Below, in pieces: positions 25,232 through 33,700 of a DNA stretch of 41,227 bases; position 1 is the first letter of the stretch, and every line of letters begins with the position of its first letter. The notes beneath the pieces are model-generated. The model did no database searches. It had not been told where the DNA came from and saw only the letters and a list, made by a program, of their open reading frames with translations. The DNA is taken from assembly GCF_013389365.1 (NCBI RefSeq), contig NZ_JACADJ010000031.1, forward strand, positions 1-41,227. The letters are read 5' to 3'. The position numbers and the translations under genes are program-made. This DNA comes from Desulfobacter latus. GTDB lineage: Bacteria; Desulfobacterota; Desulfobacteria; Desulfobacterales; Desulfobacteraceae.

Positions 25232-25483
25232 TTTTAAAGTCCTCTTGTTTCCAAGGTAATGTTTGCCGCGTCAATGTTATGATCGGGTTTAGCGCAAGCA
25301 GCACCGGTTTAACCCCTTAGACCTGTTTAACCACTTGCCGTAGAACCTGGAGCTGGCGAGCACCCCAGGGTACCTGTTTCCGATCTAACGTAGTGCTCGA
25401 AGCACTTAGACTGGTCAACTTTGGGGCTTTTTCAAGCCCCTCGGTCTTTAGCCGAGGGGTAGTTGACGCAAGATTGTCGAGAT
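25232..25483 (-). ncRNA. Omega-RNA of IscB with 5' guide
   Basis: Directly upstream of iscB, the minus strand shows the nested stems of an IscB omega-RNA: an outer GTCAAC/GTTGAC pair enclosing CCCCTCGG/CCGAGGGG and GGGCTT/AAGCCC hairpins; then AGTGCT-TCG-AGCACT, flanked by GTCTAA/TTAGAT; then a long stem ACCCTGGGG-T-GCTCGCC/GGCGAGC region near 25345-25375. In known IscB systems the guide is the host sequence directly 5' of the scaffold; here that is 25483-25468 (ATCTCGACAATCTTGC). The exact RNA ends are inferred. Confidence 0.85.
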
Positions 25484-25523
25484 GCTGAGCAAAAAGATCA
25501 TTCTGATTTTCTTAAAAAAATTG

Positions 25524-25631
25524 GGCATCCTTCATTTACCAGTTTACACTTTTTGGAGCAAGCACCCTATTTTTTAGCAATCATTCCCCAAAAAAGTGTA
25601 AAGTACTTTGGGGGGTGATATGAAGGATGCC
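25524..25631. repeat. Nested inverted repeats (cruciform-like) beside the IscB element
   Basis: Outer arms GGCATCCTTCAT (25524-25535) and ATGAAGGATGCC (25620-25631) are a perfect 12-bp pair. Inner arms TTTACACTTTTTGG (25543-25556) and CCAAAAAAGTGTAAA (25588-25602) pair with one extra base. A third overlapping pair (ATCATTCCCCAAA with TTTGGGGGGTGAT) could form instead. It may be a small non-autonomous element (MITE-like) or the remnant of an IS end; I cannot name a family. Confidence 0.6.
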
Positions 25632-25773
25632 AAAAATTGATGATGAAAAACAGGAGTTGAAAAATTTTCTGGGTGCCCAATATCAAGATATTATGGCAAA
25701 CTTTGATCACAATGTTTTGAGGTTCAAGAAAAAATACAAGATTGTTTGCCACAAAGATTCCGGGCTTATTTGA
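25627..25773 (+). CDS. Hypothetical 48-residue ORF
   Basis: An open frame from the ATG at 25627 to TGA at 25771-25773, encoding a charged peptide (M-P-K-I-D-D-E-K-Q-E-L-K-N-F-L-G). The start lies in the right arm of the inverted repeat at 25524-25631, and GGGGGG/GAAGG stretches lie upstream. No family is recognised. It may be a remnant or chance frame in the 333-base gap between IscB and hicB. Confidence 0.25.
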   Translation: MPKIDDEKQELKNFLGAQYQDIMANFDHNVLRFKKKYKIVCHKDSGLI

Positions 25774-25800
25774 TTTATTCCTCATCCGTCCTTTTTTAAA

Positions 25801-26220
25801 TTAAATTGAATTTTCAGCAATTAGTTTTTCGGATGCCCGGATCAAAAATTGAGATCTGTTCCAGCCCATTTTCTGGGAATAGGCATCTACTTTTTCCAGA
25901 ACAGAAGCCGGAAAGCTTGCGTTAAACCGCTTCTTTTCTTCGTACTGCTTCATTATTCCCTTATCAATTGTGACTCTCATAATATCCTTACCAGGATACA
26001 GCTTTCTCAATTCATCAAAAGTTGATGGTTTTTCGGGAATAAAGTCCTTATCTGCAACTTGAAGCCACCCTGAGGCTGCATCGATTGCAGCCTCGTAGGC
26101 CTCTTCCATGGTTTGCCCGAAAGTCAGACATCCGGGTAAATCTGGAAATTCAACTTCCACAGCATCAGAAGAATATTCGAAAACAGCATAATACCCTTTC
26201 GCTATGGCTTTTTTAGACAT
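25801..26220 (-). CDS. hicB: HicB-family antitoxin
   Basis: A 139-residue protein. The N-terminal half is the HicB partial RNase H fold (Y-Y-A-V-F-E-Y-S-S-D-A-V-E-V-E-F-P-D-L-P-G-C-L-T-F-G, then E-E-A-Y-E-A-A-I-D-A-A), which neutralises HicA. The C-terminal end (R-F-N-A-S-F-P-A-S-V-L-E-K-V-D-A-Y, then R-S-Q-F-L-I-R-A-S) is a ribbon-helix-helix DNA-binding domain for autorepression. It starts 18 bases after hicA with AAGGAG upstream. Confidence 0.92.
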   Translation of the reverse strand: MSKKAIAKGYYAVFEYSSDAVEVEFPDLPGCLTFGQTMEEAYEAAIDAASGWLQVADKDFIPEKPSTFDELRKLYPGKDIMRVTIDKGIMKQYEEKKRFNASFPASVLEKVDAYSQKMGWNRSQFLIRASEKLIAENSI

Positions 26221-26238
26221 TTTTATCTCCTTGTTTTG

Positions 26239-26415
26239 TTACGCCTCAATCCCGGCCTGCTTCAATATCTTTAAAGCAGTGCCTTTGGCGATTTCATTGT
26301 GCCTGGGGACCATTATTGGTGGACACCCGGGTTTCTTAAATACATCATGATTTCCTCCATGGCCTTCTTTATAGCCAGCCTGTATTAAGAGTTTGACGAT
26401 ACGTTTTTTCTTCAT
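26239..26415 (-). CDS. hicA: HicA-family mRNA interferase toxin
   Basis: A 58-residue protein, ATG at 26415, TAA at 26239-26241, with GGAG upstream. The double-stranded-RNA-binding-like HicA pattern is clear: K-L-L-I-Q-A-G-Y-K-E, then G-G-N-H-D-V-F-K-K-P with the catalytic histidine (H23), then I-M-V-P-R-H-N-E-I-A-K-G-T-A-L-K-I-L-K-Q-A-G-I. It cleaves mRNA when free of HicB. Order hicA-hicB with a shared transcript is the standard one. The gene looks intact. Confidence 0.93.
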   Translation of the reverse strand: MKKKRIVKLLIQAGYKEGHGGNHDVFKKPGCPPIMVPRHNEIAKGTALKILKQAGIEA

Positions 26416-26725
26416 AAAGAATTAATCTCCGGCCTATTTTTTTGTTAAAATACTTTGTCATGTCGAATCTCCTTTTTCGCTTTTTGCGGATTGCATTTCA
26501 ACGGTACAGAATCTCCTGTGTACCGCCCCTCCTCTGGTTAGTTTATTATGAAGGCCCCATCGGGAGTTCAGGCCTTGTTCATGATTAAGATACATCATTC
26601 TTATACACATATCAACACACAGGCGTGTGCGGCTACACATAAAATATAAGGCCAAGGCAAATGGGACTAATAGGGATAGCCTACGGTGAAATTTATGTTC
26701 AGAAACAATACCTTCGCCAATTTTT
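26416..26725. other. Gap between hicA and the IS1-like element, with an interrupted open frame
   Basis: A minus-strand frame is open from the IS edge down to TGA at 26458-26460 (residues such as C-S-R-T-R-L-C-V-D-M-C-I-R-M-M-Y-L-N-H-E-Q-G-L). If the IS1-like element and one target copy are removed, the frame joins the right flank and starts at an ATG near 28009, about 98 codons in all. No family is recognised. A small dyad CGGTACA/TGTACCG lies near 26500-26523. Confidence 0.3.
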
Positions 26726-27991
26726 GGTGCTCTCCCGCTACTACTTTGATTATAAAATTGACCATTCGGCTACCTGTTTTATCTTTAATTATATAAAGAT
26801 AAGGAGGGATTTCATGAGACGAGCATCAAATTGGAATCAGCCGTGTCCGAATAAAAATTGCATGCGCTACGGCCAAATAAATCAAGGAAACATCATATCG
26901 ATCAGCACGTATATTACCAAAAGTGGGAAACGGCATATTTTTCGATGCAACACATGTAATGAAGCATTTTCTGAGACCCGTGATACTGCCTTCTTTGATC
27001 TGAAAACAGAAGAAGAAAAGGTCATAATGGCTTTGAAGATGATACTGGTAAAAGTGGATATCACCGGAATCGCCTTCGTGCTTGGTGTTAAAGAAGACAC
27101 AATTTTATTTTGGCTGGATCGAGCATACAAAAAAGCGAATGAAATCAACCAAGCACTTCTCAAAGAACTTCCCGTTACGAGAGTAGAGTTGGATGAGATG
27201 TGGAGTTTTGTCCGGCGAAAAACGAATAATGGTGAGGAAGAAGACCCTGTTTATAGTGAGAACGGCAGTTCTGAAGCAGAAGAATCAGATGAAGGACAGC
27301 AGTGGACTTGGATTAGTTTTGCACCGGAATATAGGCTGATTTTGGGGATTATTGTGGGACCACGAACGTCCAAAACAGCTCTTTCACTGATTGCATTGAC
27401 AGCCAGTATTGTTATGGGAATTCCTTGTTATTTTAGCGATGGCTTTAGCTGTTATTACAATGCATTGCTTGCCTGCTACTATCAAATCAGAGTGTTTCCC
27501 AGAACCGGAAAACCAGGACGTCCCAAAGATCCTGTAAAAGAACCTCATCCCGATCTCGTATATGCTCAGGTAGTAAAAGAAAAGAAAAAAGGCAGACTGG
27601 TCGGTATCAGTCATCGCATCAGATGCGGAGCGGAACGGCTTGCCAACTTGGGGTTCAATATAGGCACCAGCTTTCTGGAAAGGTTGAACCTTACGATCAG
27701 GCAGTCCTTAGCACCCTTTGGACGTAAAACTCTTGGCTTCAGCAAAAAAAAAGAAAATCTCGAAAAGCAGACCATTTTTTTTCAAGCTTTTTATAACTTT
27801 GCACGTCCTCATATGAGTCTTCGAGAAAAAATATCGGATTCTGATGAACGATTTCAAAAAAAGTGGCGCCCAAAAACACCAGCAATGGCAGCTGGGATAT
27901 CTGAGCATGTTTGGGAATTTAGGGAGCTCTTAACCTATAAATATGTCACCGAATCATAATCAAAGTAGTAGCGGGAGAGCACCCAATTTTT
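26718..27991 (+). mobile_element. Intact IS1-family-like insertion sequence with 8-bp target duplication
   Basis: The element is 26726-27983 (1258 bp). Its terminal inverted repeats are perfect over 28 bp (26726-26753 and 27956-27983), beginning GGTGCTCTCCCGC. An 8-bp direct repeat CAATTTTT flanks it on both sides (26718-26725 and 27984-27991). An 8-9 bp duplication fits the IS1 family. Identical ends, intact transposase and intact duplication point to a recent insertion. Confidence 0.93.
26814..27959 (+). CDS. IS1-family-like transposase, single-frame
   Basis: A 381-residue transposase. I choose the ATG at 26814, which has AAGGAGGGAT 5 bases upstream; the frame extends to 26661 outside the element. 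Domains: N-terminal zinc-ribbon (C-P-N-K-N-C and C-N-T-C), HTH (about 70-110), and the DDE domain with V-E-L-D-E-M-W-S-F-V (D127), Y-F-S-D-G-F-S (D209) and F-L-E-R-L-N-L-T-I-R (E289). Classic IS1 makes this protein by frameshift from insA and insB; here it is one open frame. The TAA lies within the right inverted repeat. Confidence 0.9.
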   Translation: MRRASNWNQPCPNKNCMRYGQINQGNIISISTYITKSGKRHIFRCNTCNEAFSETRDTAFFDLKTEEEKVIMALKMILVKVDITGIAFVLGVKEDTILFWLDRAYKKANEINQALLKELPVTRVELDEMWSFVRRKTNNGEEEDPVYSENGSSEAEESDEGQQWTWISFAPEYRLILGIIVGPRTSKTALSLIALTASIVMGIPCYFSDGFSCYYNALLACYYQIRVFPRTGKPGRPKDPVKEPHPDLVYAQVVKEKKKGRLVGISHRIRCGAERLANLGFNIGTSFLERLNLTIRQSLAPFGRKTLGFSKKKENLEKQTIFFQAFYNFARPHMSLREKISDSDERFQKKWRPKTPAMAAGISEHVWEFRELLTYKYVTES

Positions 27992-28357
27992 ACATCACTT
28001 GAGAATACCATAGGTTTATTTTACAAGTGTTCCTGAAAAGGCTCGATAATAAAAAATCGACCCTACAAAACATGGGTAAGTTTTTAATATAACAATCTGA
28101 AATTATGAACTTTTTAAAAATGGCTAAAATGCAGAAGGTAAAAGGGTTTTTCGGGCTAAGACACGAGACAGAAATGGCGAAGGTATTGAGAAATGAAACT
28201 CAAATTTAAGTAGTCCACGCCAATTTGAACCTCAACTTGAATCCGAAATTATAGAATTCATTTAAATTATCATACTGTGATCTCAAACTGCTCATGTATC
28301 AAGAACGCAATTTGTATGATATGATACCGGAATAACTATCACAGTGAGGAATCCTTT
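27992..28357. other. AT-rich gap upstream of the cvfB-like gene
   Basis: No gene seen. Near the end ACTGTGAT (28274-28281) and ATCACAGT (28338-28345) form an 8-bp inverted repeat around the likely promoter of the next gene, with a -10-like TATGAT between (28315-28320). It may be an operator. The rest has no clear structure. Confidence 0.35.
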
Positions 28358-29275
28358 ATGCCAGACAAAAAACCAAGCTTTAAAAATGCATGGAATCATT
28401 CAAAAATAAAAGTAGAAAAATCCAATAAATCCAAGCTTGAGACCAGTTTTAAAATTGGAAGATATAATCGGCTGAGTGTTCAAACCAGATCGGATTATGG
28501 CGTCTATTTAAGCTCTGGAGAAGACCGGGTTCTGCTGCCTAATAAATATGTCCCGGAGAAGCTGTCTATCGGCGATTACCTTGATGTGTTTGTTTACACT
28601 GATTCTGAAGATCGTCTGGTGGCAACCACTTTAAAACCAGCCGGTGTGGTAGACGATTTTGTTTTTTTAATCACAAAAGATGTTGGCCCTATTGGAACCT
28701 TTATGGACTGGGGGCTGGAAAAAGATTTACTGGTGCCCAGGAATGAGCAGCAGGACAGGATGGTGCCTGGAAAAAAATATTTAGTCAAAATCTGCCAGGA
28801 TGACCGAACCCACAGGATTTATGGCACAACGCAAATCTCAACAAACTGTGATAAAGACACCAGGGGTCTTAAAGTCGGGCAACAGGTTGACTTGATTGTT
28901 CACTCCATTACTACCATTGGTATCATGGCGGTTGTTGATAACCGGTACTATGGGATGATGTACCTGAATGAAACCTATCAAAAATTATTTATCGGAGATA
29001 CGTGTAAAGGGTATATCATGCGGCTGCGTGAGGATGGGAAAATTGATTTGAGCCTGAAAAAACCAGGCTACTCATCGGTTCCTAAATCTGCTGAAGTAAT
29101 TTTATACCGGTTAAACAAATCCGGGGGATTTATCCCCTGCCATGATAAGAGCTCACCTGAAGAAATCCGGAAAAGGTTCTCCATGAGTAAGAAAGAATTC
29201 AAAAGGGCTGTGGGCACCCTGTATAAAAAAAGATTGATAGAATTAAGAAACAACGGGATAGCTCTGATCAAATGA
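28358..29275 (+). CDS. CvfB/YitL-like S1 RNA-binding protein
   Basis: A 305-residue protein of the CvfB type. After a polar N-terminus (1-30) come consecutive S1-like OB folds (about 30-230; L-L-P-N-K-Y-V, G-D-Y-L-D-V-F-V-Y-T-D, then V-G-Q-Q-V-D-L-I-V, G-M-M-Y-L-N-E). The C-terminal winged helix (S-P-E-E-I-R-K-R-F-S-M-S-K-K-E-F-K-R-A-V-G-T-L-Y-K-K-R-L-I) is the family hallmark. CvfB affects RNA stability and virulence genes in Staphylococcus; its role here is unknown. The stop overlaps the DUF1456 start by 4 nt (ATGA). Confidence 0.9.
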   Translation: MPDKKPSFKNAWNHSKIKVEKSNKSKLETSFKIGRYNRLSVQTRSDYGVYLSSGEDRVLLPNKYVPEKLSIGDYLDVFVYTDSEDRLVATTLKPAGVVDDFVFLITKDVGPIGTFMDWGLEKDLLVPRNEQQDRMVPGKKYLVKICQDDRTHRIYGTTQISTNCDKDTRGLKVGQQVDLIVHSITTIGIMAVVDNRYYGMMYLNETYQKLFIGDTCKGYIMRLREDGKIDLSLKKPGYSSVPKSAEVILYRLNKSGGFIPCHDKSSPEEIRKRFSMSKKEFKRAVGTLYKKRLIELRNNGIALIK

Positions 29276-29769
29276 ATAAAAATGATATTTTACGCAGGAT
29301 TCGATATATCTTTGATTTCAGTGATTCGGATATGATTTTAATTTTTGGGCAAGCCGGGCATGAGGTGACACGGTCACAGGTCAGTGACTGGCTGAAAAAA
29401 GATGATGATCCGGCCTGTAAAAAATGCACGGATACAGAGCTGGCTGTTTTTCTTAATGGACTGATCAATCATAAACGGGGAAAAAGAGAAGAGTCTCAGC
29501 CTGAGCCTGAACCGAAATTAAATAATAATGCCATTTTAATGAAGCTGAAAATCGCATTAAACTTCAGGGCCAAGGATGTAATAAGGGTTTTATCCCTGGC
29601 GGGTTTGCGAATCAGCAAACATGAATTGAGTGCCTGTTTCCGCAGGCCCGGACATAAGCATTACAGGGAATGCAAAAACCAGATTTTACGTAATTTTTTA
29701 AAAGGGCTGCAGCTTGAATTAAGGCCTGGAACAGATATTGAATCTGCGAACCCCTGGGGTAACCTTTGA
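29272..29769 (+). CDS. DUF1456 family protein (YehS-like)
   Basis: A 165-residue protein made of two repeats of about 70 residues. Repeat 1: N-D-I-L-R-R-I-R-Y-I-F-D-F-S-D-S-D-M-I; repeat 2: N-A-I-L-M-K-L-K-I-A-L-N-F-R-A-K-D-V-I. Each repeat ends in a conserved W-L-K-K or C-F-R-R region followed by C-x-x-x-x-L-x-x-F-L-x-G-L. The linker is charged (E/P-rich). The function of DUF1456 is unknown. Its overlap with the cvfB-like gene suggests a joint RNA-related role; this is inference. Confidence 0.88.
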   Translation: MNKNDILRRIRYIFDFSDSDMILIFGQAGHEVTRSQVSDWLKKDDDPACKKCTDTELAVFLNGLINHKRGKREESQPEPEPKLNNNAILMKLKIALNFRAKDVIRVLSLAGLRISKHELSACFRRPGHKHYRECKNQILRNFLKGLQLELRPGTDIESANPWGNL

Positions 29770-30385
29770 CCATCCCAAGATTTTCACGGATTATTATGAC
29801 AGAGTATCCGTGATTTCCTTTATTCGAATCGATATCTCCCTGACATTTGTCGTTCTGTTGTCTATCCACCATTTGGCGTCTGTTATTTTTTGCCACTCCT
29901 GGAAAAATAGCAGGAAGGCATTGTCTGATAATGCTTTTGCGTCTTCATCTTCATGGTTCAGACTTTGATTTAAATAGTTGGCTGGACAGACCAAATGATA
30001 AGAGTTCATGGGTTGTACTGTTCAATAACCTTGCTGATTCGGGCTTTAATGATGAAAAAAATTCAAAAGGCTGGGATATCAATGTCCATCAATAGAACTC
30101 AAGAAAAGCTATCAGACATTCGGGAAGTCTTAAATGTATTTCCACAGAAAAGGAGAAAAAAGATCTCCCAATCCGTAGTTTCTAAAATGGATGAAACCCA
30201 GCAACGACTGTTTGATCTTTTTAATATGGAGAGTTTTTTATGAAGTTAGGGAGGATACATCATATGCAATTTTTTTTATTAAATCAAATATTTGAGTGTC
30301 AAACTTTTGATAACTCGTAAACTCGGGATAGGTGACCGTAATCGCATTTATAAAATTTAATGACGGAAAAACAGGCCAAAGAAAA
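29770..30385. other. 616-base gap with gene remnants
   Basis: No confident gene. A minus-strand 71-codon frame (29794-30009; contains F-F-Q-E-W-Q-K-I-T-D-A-K-W-W-I-D) and a plus-strand 53-codon frame (30082-30243) have some protein-like character but no clear start signals and no family I can name. Probably decayed genes. Confidence 0.3.
30082..30243 (+). CDS. Hypothetical small protein, possibly a gene remnant
   Basis: An ORF of 53 residues from the ATG at 30082 (M-S-I-N-R-T-Q-E-K-L-S-D-I-R), rich in charged residues and ending M-D-E-T-Q-Q-R-L-F-D-L-F-N-M-E-S-F-L. No family is recognised. The frame extends further upstream to 29995, and no strong ribosome site is seen. Confidence 0.25.
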   Translation: MSINRTQEKLSDIREVLNVFPQKRRKKISQSVVSKMDETQQRLFDLFNMESFL

Positions 30386-30679
30386 TTATTTCTGCCCAGA
30401 ATGCTCGACATGGATCTGCAGCGGTTTTAATGTGTCTAAATGGACATCTCTTTGGGGAAAGGCAATCACGAGACCTTCTTCTGCAAACAGCTGATCTATT
30501 TTGAACCTTACATTGCTTTCAATTTCGCGCCCTTCAATAATGCGCCGGATTTCAACCCAGAAATATATATTGAAAATCAACGCATTGTCACCAAAATCAC
30601 TGAACAGGACAAAAGGTGATGGGTATTTTAACACATTTGGGGCTTCTCCAACCGCCTGAATGAGTTTTTTAAAAAGCAA
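30386..30679 (-). pseudogene. mscS-family mechanosensitive channel remnant, C-terminal fragment
   Basis: About 97 codons match the cytoplasmic C-terminus of MscS-type channels: A-V-G-E-A-P-N-V-L-K, then P-S-P-F-V-L-F-S-D-F-G-D-N-A-L-I-F-N-I-Y-F-W-V, then I-E-S-N-V-R-F-K-I-D-Q-L-F and F-P-Q-R-D-V-H-L. The membrane helices and pore helix are missing; upstream is a low-complexity stretch and then the helicase operon. The 5' part was lost at a junction near 30680. Confidence 0.8.
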
Positions 30680-30784
30680 CCTCCTATCCCTATCCCTCTA
30701 TCCCTTAAAGAGGTTGTCTTCCTTTCCGGTTTCCGTCCTCCGGTCTCCGTTCTCCAATTTTTGAGTACAGCCAATTGCTGTTGA

Positions 30785-33700
30785 TCAGTATCGGTTATGT
30801 GACGTTTCATGGAGGATTTCCACAACAGGAAGCTCCCAGAAATCACTTAACTGCCGGGTGTTGTCATAACCTTCTCCATCGGTCTTCCGCCGCTGTATCA
30901 TGCCAAGCACCCTGACATGCAGTATGTTTTGAGTTCTTCCCCGCCACTTTGCAGACCCTTTGTTCGAAAGCCTTGTGATGGTTTGATGGTCTTTATTTTT
31001 AATGTAGATATGCCCGTTGTTCTCTGTCAATTGAACTTTATCCATGGGGTTCAGTTTCGATAATGCATGGTGAATGGGATGGTTTCCATGGAACAATCCG
31101 GCATATGAAATAAAAAGATCTTCCATGCCCAGGATCGAAACGGTTAAGGCTTCGTTGAAACCACGGATTTCAAACTGATCAGCTTCAGTGACATGGACAA
31201 ATTCGTTTTGTTCCAGAAAAGGGACATGGGGGTTGACGTGATCCTTGTTTTCGTATTGGATTTTAAAAATGTATAAAAAAGAGATTGCCCGTGTCATGGC
31301 CACATAAAACAGGCGCCGCTCTTCTTCAAGATCCTTGTTTTTCCATCCGCCGTCCAGGATAAACATTACTTCAAACTGCATGCCTTTTACGCTGTGGGCT
31401 GTTCCGATAAACACGCCGGAACCGGTTTTGTTCTCCTGTCTTTCTTCCAAAAGGGTTTCAAGGGCAAACCCTTTTGCCCGGTCAATGGAGATTTCCATGT
31501 CAGAGTTAATTGCGCACCATGATTCAAGAATCTGTTCAACCTGTCGTGTCCATGTGTTTTTCTGCGGAAAACGGCTGAGAATCTCCTGTTTGAGTTCAAC
31601 CGGTCGTTTGCTTTCTTTTTTATGATCTTCAAGGTAGTTTAGAAATTGTTGAATTTCCCGAATTTTTAATATCGGCACCCCGGAACTGTTTTTGATGGAA
31701 TAACAAAAGGGGATATCTTCTTTGGCAAGTGCCATTCTAAGGGCCACCAGAAACGAATAACCCATTCCCTGGCGGGATACCACGGCAACATCATGGAACC
31801 CCTTGTCCGGATTCTCCGCAATAAACTGTTTTATTTTTTTTGCTGTAAAAACAGCCTGGCCAACCATATCATTCACCTGGATGACCTGGACAAGCTCGTC
31901 GGTGTTGATGTTTTGGGCAGGCTGTTCGACGGTTAGCCTTTTGGCATTGATCCGGCAGGGCATGTTTGTTTTCATTCGATTTGAATTTAAGCCGATAAAT
32001 GCGTTTGAGGCCTGGATGACCGGGTATGAAGATCTGTAGTTTTCAAGTAAATAAAAGGTTTTTGCCCCGTAATCCTGCTGGAATTGCTTGATAAATTTTA
32101 CGTTTGCATTTCGAAATCCGTAAATGCTCTGGTCATCATCTCCCACTGCCATAATGGAAATCTTCATATCCCGGTCTTGTTCAAGCCTTCCGGTCAAAGC
32201 GGAGATAAATCGGTACTGGCGATCATCAATGTCCTGGTATTCATCCACCAGGATGTATCGATATCTGGCCAAAAGGTATTCGCGTGCTTCAGATTGTTCA
32301 ATTCCAACAATTTCGCGCTCCCCGTTTAAAATATCAAGTGCTTCATCAATGACCGAATCAAACCCGGTTTTGTTTTGTTTCCGGGACTGCCCGGTTTGAG
32401 ATTCCATAAAAGACCGGCCTGTCAAGCGCATGGCAAATCCGTGGTAGGTCATTGCCGTGACAAGGCTGGCACGTTTGCCGGTCAATTGCCTGATTCTTTT
32501 TCGAAGTTCAATCATGGCCTGGTGGTTGAAACACAGAACAAGGATAGAGGACGGGTCAACCGATTTGGCCTTGATCAGCCAGGCACATCGATGAACAATA
32601 GTCCTGGTCTTGCCTGAACCGGGGCCGGCCAGGACCAGGATGTTTTGTTCAGGCGGGGATGCGACAATGGTCTCCTGGGTGTGATTTTCAAGGGACTGGA
32701 CAATATCCTTGTAGGCCTGGGCCGTCATTGCTGTTTGAATCAGCTCTTTTTGCCGTGGGAAATGCTGTTGGATAAAATCATCGTAGGAGGATGCAAAGTA
32801 ATCGCTGACAAATCCCAGGGCGGTTTTGATTTTTTCAAGCCCCAACCGGGCATACTTTTCCATGACATGGACCTGGACGTTTTTCTGGGCATAGTGGTGG
32901 GACAACGGCTCGTAATCCCCCTTGGTGTATTGTCTCTTGCTGCTTTGAGGGCGCATGGTCAGTGTCATGGCCTGCCGGAATACGCCCAACCCGTTCTGCA
33001 AAGTGATCACTTTCATGTCGTGCATGAATAAAAGGCCGGATTCAATTAAGGCTTTGTGGTCTCCTTTGAATCCTGCAAAATACATATCCGACTGGATGGC
33101 CTGTATCAAAGCGGAGAGGAAAAATTCGCAGATGATTTCAGCCTGGCCCTGCTGGAAAGGTTTAGGCAGACTTGAAATTATTGTTTTCAGGCAAATTCGA
33201 GAACAATTATGCCGCAGTGCCGCCCGGTTTTTGATCTCATTCCAGGGGAAATTGACAAAAACTTTTTGCTGTTCCCCATCTTTTCTGCCGGCAATTTTCA
33301 TGCTCCGGCCTTGGTTTTGGGCCTTATCGCCGGCAAGCGCGGCTAATATTTTTCCCACAACATCGGTATTTACCTGGTGGTGCCCTAAGTCTTTGAGCTT
33401 TTGGGACATTAAACGAAGATGGATAATATCCGGTGTGTCCGGTGATACGGATGCGTCGGGGGAGAGCTCCTCCATCAGATCAATCATCCGGTTTTCAATT
33501 TCAATGAAAGATTCAAGAAGCTTGACCGAACTTTTTTTCCCCTTGGGCCGGACAAAGGCGGTCATGATCACGCCTTCCTTGATCAGGCCGATTTCGGCCA
33601 TTTGAGATAAAAGTCCGATCACAAACTTGGGGTCCAGGTATTGTCCGGGCAGGTTTTCGATCTTGCCCAGGCCCGTACAGATCGTGTCTGCCGAAAGAGC

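Larger units (their letters stand above)
23857..25467 (-). mobile_element. IscB-carrying IS200/IS605-like (ISC) element without its own transposase
   Basis: The unit runs on the minus strand from the left end at 25467 (GTCAACTACCCCTCGG) through the omega-RNA and iscB to a right-end hairpin at 23857-23898 (CCCCTGAG paired with CTCAGGGG). No tnpA lies inside, so it would depend on a TnpA in trans. Its right-end frame matches that of the IS200-like remnant at 252-299. Insertion leaves no inverted repeats or target duplication, as known for this family, so the exact ends are inferred. Confidence 0.8.

Noticed and set aside
25567-25785. 72-codon minus-strand frame in the IscB-hicB gap
   Set aside because: Hydrophobic, biased translation through a palindrome with no start signals; the plus-strand 48-codon frame is the better, though still weak, candidate.
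26661-26813. N-terminal extension of the IS1-like transposase outside the element
   Set aside because: It would start outside the left inverted repeat; the ATG at 26814 has a perfect ribosome site and matches the family start.
30660-30760. Pyrimidine-rich TATCCC repeats as a possible CRISPR-like or satellite array
   Set aside because: Only about three short imperfect hexamers, no spacers and no regular unit. No CRISPR array was seen anywhere in the window.
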